A DNA stretch of 53,528 nucleotides from Oscillospiraceae bacterium (GTDB lineage: Bacteria; Bacillota_A; Clostridia; Oscillospirales; Oscillospiraceae), in assembly GCA_017398105.1 (NCBI GenBank), contig JAFQHF010000177.1:1-53528 (forward strand), given 5' to 3'. A program made the position numbers and the translations under genes. Under the pieces are notes generated by a model. It was not told the origin of the DNA and searched no databases. It saw only the letters and a program-made list of their open reading frames with translations. The first letter of the stretch is position 1; every line of letters begins with the position of its first letter. Positions 41,560 through 51,001 of this stretch are shown one piece after another.

Positions 41560-43239
41560 TCAGCCCTCAGCACCCATGCGCTTCTTGGTAATCAGCAGAA
41601 CGCTTGCACCGGCAACCATCAGGCCGCCGAAGATGTAGAACAGAGTGGTACCGATACCACCGGTGGAAGGCAGAGTGGAACCGGAGGAGTTACGGACGCC
41701 TACGGTATTGCTGGGCTGAGCAATGGAATCAACTTCGTAGGAAACGGTAACGCTGGCCTCATTGCCGTTTTCGGTGTATGTGGGGATGATCACGATCTGG
41801 ACAGGTGTCTCCATCAGGTTGTAGCCCACGGGAGCCTTAGTCTCTTCCAGATAGTAGATGCCTCCGTCCAGACCCTTGACACCCAGATAACCGTTGGCAT
41901 TGGTGTCCAGAATGCTGGCTTCGGTCTTGTTGGAAGTCCAACCGTAAACGATGCCCAGGTCGTTTTCATCAACAATAGTACCGTTGATCTCTTCACCGGC
42001 TGCGATCATTTCCTCGGTGACAACCTTTGCGTAGTACTTGACAATCTGATCATTCTCAGTTCTTTCGTAGTACAGGACGAACTCAGCACCTTCCAGCTTG
42101 GTATCCTTATTGTCAGCATCGTACTTGTCAACATTGATCTGGAAAGTGAATGCATGAGCAACATCTTCAGGTGTCTCGCCCTTGCCTTCGCCGTTGGGGT
42201 TGTTGCTGAACTCCACCTTGACAGTGTTGGTCATAGGCTCAGCAATCAGAGCATCTCTGGTCACGCGGGCAGAGTATTTCACGATGATCTTCTGGGTGGG
42301 CAGGATGTTGGGATACAGGGTCAGCAGGTCATTGATCTCCAGAGTAATGACCTGACCTGCAACACTGGAGGTAATGCCGTTGGGCAGGGTATCATCAGTA
42401 TTGGCAACCTTATCCAGGAAAGTATGAACCTTATTGCCGTCATGGCCTTCGATATAGACCTGAAGGATATCCAGATGCTGCAGGCCAGTGGGCAGGGTAT
42501 CGGTAAACTTGTAGTAGTAAGACTCATAAGACTTCAGGTTGGAGGGCAGGGTGCCTTCCCACTTGTAGTAAGCAATATCATTGACATCAAAGTCCTCAAT
42601 TTCGGTAAAGGTGCCGTCGATGGTGTCATTGATGGTCTTTTCCACGGAAGGAACATCGCCCTTGGGGGTAACTTCCACAGACTTCAGAACACGAACAATG
42701 TACTTGGTGTAAACATCATTGTCTCCTTCCAGCGTACCATCCTGATCCTTGACAAGGTAGTAACCGGCAGGCAAACCAGAGATGGTGTACTGATCATTAG
42801 CCTGTGCGCCGGAAGTACCGGTGGGAGTGCCCAGATGATCACCGACAATCTCTGCAAACAAATCCAGCGTTTCAGAGTCGGAGGTAACACCGGACAGCAA
42901 AACGGCCAGGGAAGCAGCATCCGTTGCGGCATGCAGCACGGACAGGCCGGACTCAGCCTGGATGGCAGTCAGCAGGGCGGCGGCGCAGTCATATTCTCCC
43001 TCATCGGCCACATCATCGCCGTTGTCATTCACAATGGCAGCGCCCCATTTGATATTGGATAGGATCTGCACGCCGTCCTTCTCGGCCAGTTCGCCGGAGA
43101 AAATCTGGTAAGCTTCATAAACATGGTCAGGTGTCGTATTGTTGATGGTCAGGGTATAGGTCGTTTCGTCAGCAAAAGCAGTAGTTGCCAGGCTCAGAAC
43201 CATCATCAGGCACAGGACTAGAGAGATAACTCTTTTCAT
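41560..43239 (-). CDS. LPXTG backbone pilin with isopeptide-type domains
   Basis: 559 residues. Signal peptide ending TTAFA; the pilin lysine is probably K193 in VEVTPKGDVPSVEK; the E-box is YYLEETKAPVGY near 475; sorting signal LPSTG at about 523-527 with a membrane helix and KKRMGAEG tail. Domains follow the Gram_pos_pilinD/Cna_B order of sortase-assembled shafts. The class C sortase downstream should polymerise it. AAAGGA lies 10 bases before ATG. Confidence 0.92.
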   Translation of the reverse strand: MKRVISLVLCLMMVLSLATTAFADETTYTLTINNTTPDHVYEAYQIFSGELAEKDGVQILSNIKWGAAIVNDNGDDVADEGEYDCAAALLTAIQAESGLSVLHAATDAASLAVLLSGVTSDSETLDLFAEIVGDHLGTPTGTSGAQANDQYTISGLPAGYYLVKDQDGTLEGDNDVYTKYIVRVLKSVEVTPKGDVPSVEKTINDTIDGTFTEIEDFDVNDIAYYKWEGTLPSNLKSYESYYYKFTDTLPTGLQHLDILQVYIEGHDGNKVHTFLDKVANTDDTLPNGITSSVAGQVITLEINDLLTLYPNILPTQKIIVKYSARVTRDALIAEPMTNTVKVEFSNNPNGEGKGETPEDVAHAFTFQINVDKYDADNKDTKLEGAEFVLYYERTENDQIVKYYAKVVTEEMIAAGEEINGTIVDENDLGIVYGWTSNKTEASILDTNANGYLGVKGLDGGIYYLEETKAPVGYNLMETPVQIVIIPTYTENGNEASVTVSYEVDSIAQPSNTVGVRNSSGSTLPSTGGIGTTLFYIFGGLMVAGASVLLITKKRMGAEG

Positions 43240-43315
43240 TTCTAATTTTCCTTTCGTTTCTTAATTTTTCGGATACATCCCAGGCGCAAAAATTGCCAAG
43301 GTAGGAGAGGCTTTT

Positions 43316-46300
43316 TTACTGTCCTGCCCCCCTTTCCCTTTTGCGCCTCCGGCTGCATCCATACATCAGCGCCGCCATCATCATAAGCAGGCCGCTGAAC
43401 GTATACAGGTGGGTTCCCATGCCGCCCGTGCTGGGCAGCTCTACGGCCCGGTTGTTCGTTACCGTCCAGGCGCCGTTGTCGCCGGGCGTGTAATGCACCA
43501 TGTAGCCCCGGCTGCCCACTCCCAGGATGCTGCCATCCTCAAGAGCCTTGGCATAATACAGGGCTGAGCCGTCATTTTCCAGGATGGCCTTGTGCCAGGT
43601 ATCCTGGTAGCGTTCATCCGCAGAGACCTGGGAAACTTCTCTGACGGAATAATCATAATTGGTTACCTTGTCATGTTCATCTGCCAGGATCACCTCAAAG
43701 GTGTCCTTCCAGTTGTTGGCTTTATCCAGCCGCAGCAGGCGGTGATTTCCGTCCGCATCCTGCACGGGGACACCGTCCAGATACAGCACCAGATACACCG
43801 CATCCGGGTCGTGCATCTGCGAACCGTCATCCCAGACCTTTTCCACGGGGATATCCCCCTTGTAGACGATCTCCCGGTTGGTAAACTCCGCTTCACCGAA
43901 GACACCGTTCACCGGGTCGATATAGCTGGTATAGGCATCGCTTTCATTCTCGTAGCCGATGACATTTTCATTGACCGTGTTATTGCCCATGACAAAGGTC
44001 ACCGTCACATCGGAACCGCCGATGGCGGGCTCGCTGTAGCAGTTGGTGCTACTGAGTACACTGATGGCACCGGTGGTATATTTTTCGTCCGGCGCTTCCG
44101 TCACAGTGTAGGTGCCCCGCCGCAGACCATCGAAGGTGATAGTGGTGGAACCGGTGCTTTCACCCATGAGAATGGTAATGGTTTTGGATACATCCCGGGA
44201 CGTATCCTCTCCATCCTCGACTCTGTGCAGGAGGAAGGTGAAGGTTCTGTCCGTCAGATCGGTCAGGCCGGTCTCGAACTTCTTGCTGATCTTGATGGCA
44301 CCGGAGATCACATGAACCTCATGGACATTCTCCTTCTCCACCGTACCAAGGCCCGTGGGCAGTGTGGTTCCCGTGCCGACTTCCGTGCCGGGGCTTCCGC
44401 TGCCGTTGTGGGCGTTGTTCCCGGGCCGCCCGCTTTCACCCAGGCCATAGGCCTCATAGGTAACGTACAGGGTATAGGTTTCCGCAGGAGCATCGCAGTT
44501 GTGCGTCAGGGGCAGTCCCCCGGGCTGGCAGGCCGCGGTGGCCTCATGCCCGGCATAATCCGGATTTGCCCCCGCCATACCGGTCTTTTCCAGCCGGAAG
44601 GTAAATTCACCAACCGGTCCCCGGCTGCTGGGATTGTCATAGATATAAGGAATGGTAATGGCTTCGCCGCTCACCAGAGTTTCCCACTGGGCCTGCGTCA
44701 GGTCATAGTCCAGGGCATAGCGCAGATAGAAGTGCGCCTCTTCCAGACCGTCTGCCAGCACCGTGCCCTCCGGCGTAACCGTGACTGAACCGAAATCATT
44801 GGTGGTGTTGTCGCTTCCTGCGATCAGCTTTGTGATGGCCGTGTTGTCATAGAAATATTTCAGGCTGTCCAGCGGGGCATGTCCCTCTTCATTGACGAGA
44901 TCGCCGAGATAGACCGTGACCTCGCTTTGCATTTCGTTCATATCCAGCAGATGGACATTCACGGTGGGCTTGTCGAATTCCACAGTCACGCTGGGCTTGT
45001 CATCCACCAGTGCATCGGCTGTGATGAATGCCGTCTTGTTTGTATGGATGGCATTGCCGCCGATGAAATCCTCCTTGGCCTTCACATAGAAGGTGCCGTC
45101 CCAGCCATCAAACAGCCGGGTCAGATCAACCAGAGCACGGTTGTTTCCGTTGGCCCAGTTACCCCAGGCGACAGAGAAGGTACCGTCCGCATTCCGGTTT
45201 GCCTGACCGTGGCTGAATTTGCCCCAGTAGTCAGGCGTTCCTGCGTAATACTGACCCTCCTGGGTGATCCAGTCACCGGAATTGAGCTGAATCCAGTCTC
45301 TTCCGCCGTAGGTTCCCAGAACAGTCCTTCCGGTTGCGCTGCCCTGTCCCTGCTGAACCCAGGCAATGCCCTGTTCATCCAGGTTTGCATAGGGGTTTGA
45401 CACGTCAATGTCATCCCAGCGGATGTAGTAGGTACCGTCCTCCTTGCGCAGAAGCTGCCCCGCCGCATCAGCTGCGCCTGCGGTGGTATAGCCGCCGTCC
45501 AGAGTGATCCAGTCGCCGCTCTGGAGCTGAATCCAGTCCCGGGCTCCATCCTGCACCAGAACCCGCCGCCCGGTGGCTGCACCGGCACCGGGTGCGGTAT
45601 AGGCGATGGGATAGAAGGAATCGCTGATTTCGTCCACCACATCGCTTCTTATCTCGATCAGTTCCTTGGGGCGGAAAGCATCAAACATGATCCGCTGCAT
45701 CTGGTCAATCAGCTCTGCCGCGTCATCCAGCGCGCAGTTGAAATTGCCGTTGGTGGCAATCTGCTGCAGAACCTGCTTGCCGCCTTCCACATCGTCCATA
45801 CCAAGACCCACGGTCATCAGAGTGGATTTTTCGCGAACCTGCTGGGCATAACCCTTGATCTGGGCATAGACCGAATTCGCCGTGGTACTTGCCGCATCAT
45901 TGGGTGAACCCAGATTATCGATTTCACTGCCGGAACTAAGCACAGGCGCGCCGTCCGTAACCAGAATGGTATAGGTGTTTTCAGGATTGCCGCTGTAGTG
46001 CTCGTTGGCATTGTTCAGATGGTTGTCATACACATGCTTCAGGGCAATATCCTGACGGGTACCGCCGCCGGTATTGATGTGCTGAACCACATAAACCAGT
46101 TCTTCTACATTGTCCGGTGACAGTGTCAGCGGACCTACATCGTAGCCAATCTTACTGCAGAATTCCGTGATCGTCACACGGTTCTGGTCGTTCACGTCTG
46201 CCAGAGTATAGATCATGTTGGTCAGTGCTTCTTCCAGATAGTGCAGACGGTTGAATTCCCCGCTGGCAGTATAGATTGCGAAGGTTCCCACATCGTAATT

Positions 46301-49180
46301 AAGGGTGTCAATATATTTGCCCAGGCCGCTGCCGTTCAGGGCATGCCCCAGTCCGCCGCCGTTGGCACGGACATTTCTTCCACCGTGCTCACCGTCCTCC
46401 CGGTCGGCCTGATCCTGATAGGAGCGGTTTGAGGGGAAAATTGCCGTTTCGTTGGGGTCCTGATATCCCACTCCGTTGTCATGCCAGGCCTTGGCATAAT
46501 AGGATGCGTCCTGGTACATCCAGGTCTGTCCGTTGTGCCAGACCGCCCAGACAGTAGAGGAGCCGTGGGGGTCTGAAATGATGTAGTAGACCTGATTCCG
46601 GTCCAAACCCAGATTATCCATGTTCCGGACATTGTTCTGGCCATTGAGCTGCAGGTTCACCCGCTTACCCGTATCATTCAGACCGGAGGGAAACAGCATG
46701 GAGTTAGACTGGTCCACCACGAACAGAACGTCAACCGGATCCATCTCATACATCCGCATATGGTTCTCCGCCGACAGCAGGATCTGGTAGATGCGGTTGT
46801 TGTAATCCTCCACCTCGCCGGTCTTTTTGGCATTCAGCTGGTGGGTATCGTGATTGATGAAGGTGCCAATGGTTCCATCCGACACCAGCGCATGATTCTG
46901 AACGGTAAATGTGCGCTGATAATTGGTATCGCGCATATAGCCCGCAGGTGCAGAGATTTCCGTAATGGTATACTCACCGTCAGGAATATCCGCCGGCAGG
47001 TTGACCTCCGGCTGATCCGTACTGGTAACGGTAGCGTAGTAGCCGTTTTCTCCCACGATCTCAAAAACACAGCCCGCCAGAGCACTGACACCGTTGTTGC
47101 CGTCTTCACAAATATTGTAGAAACGCAGACGTGTCAGATCTACACTTCCGATGTGCACCGCCTCCGGATAGCCCGGCCGTTCGGGATAGTCGGAACCGGA
47201 ATCCTCCGGTTCTGTAGTAGGCTGCGTGGTTTCCGAAGGCTCCGGCGTACTTCCGCCGGAACTGACGGTGACGGAGTTGTTTGACCAGCCGGCACCTTCC
47301 ACCCGCGCTGTAATTGTTACATTCGATGTTGTTGCCCGAACCACAAATGTATGCCTGGGATCTGTACCACACCATCCATGGGTGTGTCCCGGCTCACCAC
47401 AGGTATATGTTGCGGAAACCAACTCGCCACCATCAACTATGATCTGGGGTTCCAGATAATTCGCATTGACATCACCAAGTACAATCGTAATTGTGGAACC
47501 CACATCACAGGTATAGTGATTGCCGCTGGGGAAAGTGATCGGGTTCCATTCACTCCAGCTGGTAAAATTCAGGGTCACATTGGCCGTCTGCGCCAGCACT
47601 GCAGGGGCATCCTCCGCCGCCAGGGCCACACCGCCGCCGAAATCGGAGAAGGTATCGGAGGTGAAGGCCACCGCCGCCTGACCATCTTCCGTAACAGCCT
47701 GGCCGTCAATGCGCTCCGGGCCGCCGTCAGCAAAATGGGTAACATCACTGCCCAGGGACTGTCCCTGTTTTCCGGTGACAACCACATCAAAGCCGCCCCG
47801 CACCTCGATCTCCTCTTCTCCCAGGAAGAAGCCGATGTTCAGCAGCCATTCCAGCTCATAGCCCGCCTGGACACAGCGCTGGTAGTAAAGCTCGGAATCC
47901 TTGGAATATTCCATGACCCGAAGCTCCGCGCCCTCCGGCAGAACCAGGTCTGCATCATAGGACACGGCAACAATATAATTTTCCGTTTCCGCCGTCCGGG
48001 TAATGCGCCGGGGTGCCGCAGGCTCCGTGGGAACGGTGGTTTCCGTTGGGGCAGTGGTCTGCGCAGAAGCATCCGCCTCTCCCACCGGGATTTCTTCCGA
48101 CACCGGCTCCGGGTGCAGCACATCATACGCTGCCCGGGCCTTCTCCATGCTGACAAAGCCCAGAAGATCGCTCTGCGGAACCGTAATATGGGTCTCGGCC
48201 ACCTCACCGGCTTCGGTACCGGTGTCGCCTGTAAGGATCTGAAGATACAGCTGCGGCTCGCCGTTATCAGCTTCACCCCATTGTGCCTGGGATACGATGG
48301 CGGCCGTAACGTCCTCACCTGTCCCATCCGTCAGGAAGGCCACATCGCCGGGGGCGACCTGTCCGTCAGACAGGGTATCGACCCTGCCGTTGGTCTTCAG
48401 GTTTTCATACCAGACCTTGCTGTTGGACTGGTAGGGAACCGCTTCCTCCGGGATTCCGGCATAGTGCAGGCAGAAGGATACAAACATGGCATCCCAGCGG
48501 CCATAGGGCACGCCGTACCAGGCACCGTAACGGGTATAGCCCTTGCGGATGCCGTTTTCCATCAGATAGTTGCGTGTGCTTTCCCTGTAGCCGATCTGAC
48601 TTTCGGCAACGGCTGTCAGATCCTTGGCCCAGTCTCCGGTCAGCACCACCCGATTCAGGGATGCTTCCCAGTCCTCCCGGGTTTCCAGATCCGCTTCGGG
48701 ATCGGCGCTGCAGGCATCCTCATGCACATGAACCTCCCGGGTGCAGATCAGCACCGCCTCCTGCTCCCGAAGGATGCAGGCATCGCCATGAACATGAACA
48801 GGCAGCTGAGGTTCCGTACAAATCAGCGTTTCTCCCTCATAGCAGCCTTCCGAATGGGAATGGCCCGGATTTTCTATATAAGGACAAAGCTGCTGCCCCT
48901 GAGGATGGAAGCAAAGTTCTTCGTGCAGGTGCAGCTCCCCTTCTGCAGGTACGCAGGTGAAGCGCAGGGTTTCCCGCTGCTCATAGCAGTCTTCCGTATG
49001 AGCATGGGCCTCCAGACCGCAGAAATACTGCTGCTCCATGGTAATGGCAGGCAGGATCAGGGCATAGGTGGTGCAGAACACCACAACGCAGGCCATTGCC
49101 CGCACAAATTTGCGCCAGGCACTGCGGTAGCGGCTAAGCTTTGCATACTGCAGGATTTTCTGGCGCTCTTCCTTTCGCAA
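43316..49180 (-). CDS. Giant pilus tip adhesin: VWA domain, His/Cys repeats, CHAP-like domain, LPXTG
   Basis: 1954 residues from TTG 49180, which has AAGGAGGG 7 bases upstream; an upstream ATG (49252) has no site. Order: basic start LRKEERQKIL, helix ending ALILPAITM, five or six His-rich/Cys units (HAHTEDCYE, HSHSEGCYEG, HVHGDACI, HVHEDAC), a CHAP/NlpC-like domain (about 185-300), Cna_B-like domains, a von Willebrand A domain (DQSNSM MIDAS at about 825), two repeats with RDWIQLxSGDWIT, more Cna_B domains, and LPSTG 40 residues from the end. In the CHAP-like domain the catalytic position reads W-D-A-MFVSF where active family members have W-C-A. VWA pilins usually cap pili and bind host or cell-wall ligands. 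Confidence 0.88.
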   Translation of the reverse strand: MRKEERQKILQYAKLSRYRSAWRKFVRAMACVVVFCTTYALILPAITMEQQYFCGLEAHAHTEDCYEQRETLRFTCVPAEGELHLHEELCFHPQGQQLCPYIENPGHSHSEGCYEGETLICTEPQLPVHVHGDACILREQEAVLICTREVHVHEDACSADPEADLETREDWEASLNRVVLTGDWAKDLTAVAESQIGYRESTRNYLMENGIRKGYTRYGAWYGVPYGRWDAMFVSFCLHYAGIPEEAVPYQSNSKVWYENLKTNGRVDTLSDGQVAPGDVAFLTDGTGEDVTAAIVSQAQWGEADNGEPQLYLQILTGDTGTEAGEVAETHITVPQSDLLGFVSMEKARAAYDVLHPEPVSEEIPVGEADASAQTTAPTETTVPTEPAAPRRITRTAETENYIVAVSYDADLVLPEGAELRVMEYSKDSELYYQRCVQAGYELEWLLNIGFFLGEEEIEVRGGFDVVVTGKQGQSLGSDVTHFADGGPERIDGQAVTEDGQAAVAFTSDTFSDFGGGVALAAEDAPAVLAQTANVTLNFTSWSEWNPITFPSGNHYTCDVGSTITIVLGDVNANYLEPQIIVDGGELVSATYTCGEPGHTHGWCGTDPRHTFVVRATTSNVTITARVEGAGWSNNSVTVSSGGSTPEPSETTQPTTEPEDSGSDYPERPGYPEAVHIGSVDLTRLRFYNICEDGNNGVSALAGCVFEIVGENGYYATVTSTDQPEVNLPADIPDGEYTITEISAPAGYMRDTNYQRTFTVQNHALVSDGTIGTFINHDTHQLNAKKTGEVEDYNNRIYQILLSAENHMRMYEMDPVDVLFVVDQSNSMLFPSGLNDTGKRVNLQLNGQNNVRNMDNLGLDRNQVYYIISDPHGSSTVWAVWHNGQTWMYQDASYYAKAWHDNGVGYQDPNETAIFPSNRSYQDQADREDGEHGGRNVRANGGGLGHALNGSGLGKYIDTLNYDVGTFAIYTASGEFNRLHYLEEALTNMIYTLADVNDQNRVTITEFCSKIGYDVGPLTLSPDNVEELVYVVQHINTGGGTRQDIALKHVYDNHLNNANEHYSGNPENTYTILVTDGAPVLSSGSEIDNLGSPNDAASTTANSVYAQIKGYAQQVREKSTLMTVGLGMDDVEGGKQVLQQIATNGNFNCALDDAAELIDQMQRIMFDAFRPKELIEIRSDVVDEISDSFYPIAYTAPGAGAATGRRVLVQDGARDWIQLQSGDWITLDGGYTTAGAADAAGQLLRKEDGTYYIRWDDIDVSNPYANLDEQGIAWVQQGQGSATGRTVLGTYGGRDWIQLNSGDWITQEGQYYAGTPDYWGKFSHGQANRNADGTFSVAWGNWANGNNRALVDLTRLFDGWDGTFYVKAKEDFIGGNAIHTNKTAFITADALVDDKPSVTVEFDKPTVNVHLLDMNEMQSEVTVYLGDLVNEEGHAPLDSLKYFYDNTAITKLIAGSDNTTNDFGSVTVTPEGTVLADGLEEAHFYLRYALDYDLTQAQWETLVSGEAITIPYIYDNPSSRGPVGEFTFRLEKTGMAGANPDYAGHEATAACQPGGLPLTHNCDAPAETYTLYVTYEAYGLGESGRPGNNAHNGSGSPGTEVGTGTTLPTGLGTVEKENVHEVHVISGAIKISKKFETGLTDLTDRTFTFLLHRVEDGEDTSRDVSKTITILMGESTGSTTITFDGLRRGTYTVTEAPDEKYTTGAISVLSSTNCYSEPAIGGSDVTVTFVMGNNTVNENVIGYENESDAYTSYIDPVNGVFGEAEFTNREIVYKGDIPVEKVWDDGSQMHDPDAVYLVLYLDGVPVQDADGNHRLLRLDKANNWKDTFEVILADEHDKVTNYDYSVREVSQVSADERYQDTWHKAILENDGSALYYAKALEDGSILGVGSRGYMVHYTPGDNGAWTVTNNRAVELPSTGGMGTHLYTFSGLLMMMAALMYGCSRRRKRERGAGQ

Positions 49181-49302
49181 CCTGATCCCTCCTTTCCATG
49201 TTTTTTTATTATTGGCATCCTCTGAAAACTGTTTCTGATGATTTGGGCGCAAATCTCCCGTCCAAATCGCAAAAGGTGTGTGTTTCAGAGGTGTCCTGTT
49301 CT

Positions 49303-49878
49303 TTATTCAATAAATCCGATCTGATTCAGAGGCCAGACCCTGAAAACGATCCTGCCTACGATCTGATCCGGTGCCACACAGCCGACAGCCGTATGGCGGG
49401 AATCCGCCGAGGTCGCCCGGTGGTCGCCCATCACGAAGATCTTTCCGTCCGGCACCTGATAGGGAAATTCAATATCCGCATCGCCAAAGGCCTTCTCCGT
49501 CAGGTAAGGCTCCTCCAGCAGCCAGTCGTTGACATATACCGTGCCGTCTTCTGTAATATTGACCCAATCGCCGGGATTCGCGATCACCCGCTTGATCAGG
49601 ATCTTATTATTATAGTAAAAAGCGATCACATCGCCCTGCTCCATGGAGCCGGTCTTTACAGAGAAGACGATCTGACCGTCCTCCAGGGTAGGGGTCATGG
49701 AGCTGCCGTAAATCTGCAGCACAGGCAGCCACAGTGTTGCCACCAGGACAGCCACTGCCGCCACGGTGATCAGGGTATACACCGTGCTTTTCAGCACCGT
49801 GTTGTACCGCCGCTGATATTTCACCCGGCGCAGTTCCGTTTCCAGTTCTGATACCGAGGGTCTTTCCTTTGGTTTCAT
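49303..49878 (-). CDS. lepB: Signal peptidase I dedicated to the pilus locus
   Basis: 191 residues, one N-terminal membrane helix (about 32-52). Catalytic Ser60 (YGSSMTPTL) and Lys96 (ILIKRVIANPGD), with MGDHRATSADSR (box E). Pilus islands often carry their own S26 signal peptidase, used for pilin precursors or as an assembly chaperone. The start overlaps the coiled-coil gene's stop by 4 bases. Gene symbol by family; it may not be the housekeeping copy. Confidence 0.9.
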   Translation of the reverse strand: MKPKERPSVSELETELRRVKYQRRYNTVLKSTVYTLITVAAVAVLVATLWLPVLQIYGSSMTPTLEDGQIVFSVKTGSMEQGDVIAFYYNNKILIKRVIANPGDWVNITEDGTVYVNDWLLEEPYLTEKAFGDADIEFPYQVPDGKIFVMGDHRATSADSRHTAVGCVAPDQIVGRIVFRVWPLNQIGFIE

Positions 49879-50432
49879 TCTGCTTCTCCGTCATTCATCA
49901 GTTCTTTCAGCCACAGGTATTCCTGTTCCTGTGCCTGCCGCTGTTTCCTGGCCGCCTCCACAAAAGCCTTTGCCTTTTCCTGGGTCTGCCGGATCAGGTC
50001 TTCACACTTCTGCCGGGTGTCTGATTCTGCTTTCCGGCACCGGGCTTCGGTTTCCTCCTCCATACTGCGGCAGCGTTCTTCCGTCTCCCGGGTCAGCTGA
50101 CGGCAGCGCTCCTCTGTTCCCTGCTCCATCTGACGGCAGCGTTCCTGGGAATTGTGCTCCATCCGCTGACAGTGGGCTTCCAGATCGGCGCTGCGGGCCT
50201 GGATATTTTCCGTATACTGGGCACAGGCAGCCTCTGCCGCCTGAAACAGGCCATTGAGCTGCAGCGCCGCTTCTGCCAGGGAGCCGCAGTTCTCAACCGC
50301 GATCATTTTATCATGCAATTGTGTACGCAGGCGTTCTGCCTCTGCCCGGAGCGCTTCGTTCTCTTTGCTCAGCTCCAGCATCATTTCCAGCAGATCGCTG
50401 CGGCTCAATCGTTTCAATTCTTTTGGTGTCAT
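49875..50432 (-). CDS. Cytosolic coiled-coil protein at the head of the pilus operon
   Basis: 185 residues, almost all coiled coil, no signal peptide or membrane helix. LEMMLELSKENEALRAEAERLR begins one helix; residues about 88-150 are five tandem units near 12 residues long (QERCRQMEQGTE, EERCRQLTRETE, EERCRSMEEETE, EARCRKAESDTR), each with ERCR. Resembles DivIVA/MukB-like helical fragments only in composition; not recognised. It could tie pilus secretion to a cell site. CGGAGA precedes ATG 50432. Confidence 0.7.
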   Translation of the reverse strand: MTPKELKRLSRSDLLEMMLELSKENEALRAEAERLRTQLHDKMIAVENCGSLAEAALQLNGLFQAAEAACAQYTENIQARSADLEAHCQRMEHNSQERCRQMEQGTEERCRQLTRETEERCRSMEEETEARCRKAESDTRQKCEDLIRQTQEKAKAFVEAARKQRQAQEQEYLWLKELMNDGEAE

Positions 50433-50498
50433 GGTATCTCCGTTCTCAGGTTTCCGAGAAATCTTATCTGTATTAAACGCGCACTTCTTTCTTGCAGC

Positions 50499-50519
50499 TG
50501 TGGATAAATTTTCTCCACA
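50499..50519. promoter_or_regulatory. DnaA-box-like sites
   Basis: TGTGGATAA (50499-50507) is a perfect reverse-strand DnaA box; TTCTCCACA (50511-50519) matches 8 of 9 on the other strand. A third near-match TGTGGATAT is at 50892-50900. Confidence 0.35.
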
Positions 50520-50720
50520 ATTCTAAAGTTAACCACGCTAAGTATTGCACTTTTCCCCAAAAATGTCAACATTTGTAACAAATTTAGTCAAAGAAATACA
50601 AAACCTGTATTTTCTTAGTCGTTTTGTAATTTTTTATCATTTTTGTTTTTTTAAAATTACATTTTTTAACCGGATATTCAAATTTAGTTCATACTTTCTT
50701 CACTCTTGCACAAAACAGAC

Positions 50721-50734
50721 TGAAAACGTTTTCG
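50721..50734. promoter_or_regulatory. Candidate CcpA cre site
   Basis: TGAAAACGTTTTCG matches the cre consensus TGWAARCGYTWNCW at all but the last position and contains the palindrome GAAAACGTTTTC. It suggests carbon catabolite control of the pilus operon or the regulator. Confidence 0.45.
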
Positions 50735-50913
50735 TTCCGTCAATCCACCCCATTTTCTACCCAAAATGTTGAGAATACAACATTTTGAAGACGCGCTTCC
50801 ACACCGAAGGAAGCACGGTTGACAGGCGTGTTCTTTGCAGATTTCTTTCAGAAATCCCACTATGATCCGGCGGAATTTTTCAGTGCTGCTCTGTGGATAT
50901 TTCCGAAGGCTTT

Positions 50914-50968
50914 TTTACACAGATTTTACAAAACATCCCTTGTAAATCTTACGCTTTTGCGATACCAT
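50914..50968 (+). promoter_or_regulatory. Promoter of the two-component genes with OmpR-type direct repeats
   Basis: TTTACA at 50914-50919 and again at 50925-50930 (11-bp spacing, typical for OmpR/PhoB regulators), then TTGTAA (50940-50945), 17 bases, TACCAT (50963-50968). Weak promoter boxes with an activator site in front suggest self-activation. Confidence 0.4.
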
Positions 50969-51001
50969 CAAGGTAAACCTTTCGGATAAAGGAGTATCTG
51001 C

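Larger units (their letters stand above)
50433..51001. other. AT-rich divergent control region
   Basis: 569 bases without a gene between the pilus operon and the two-component genes. Very AT-rich at 50545-50700. Holds DnaA-box-like sites, a cre-like palindrome and direct repeats listed separately. Promoters of the pilus operon must lie here, but no minus-strand pair is convincing. Confidence 0.6.

Noticed and set aside
41392..49225. Long plus-strand frames opposite the pilins
   Set aside because: Antisense shadows of LPXTG pilin genes; no start signals.
50433..50900. Possible chromosomal origin
   Set aside because: Only one perfect DnaA box and no replication genes nearby; kept only as a low-interest observation.
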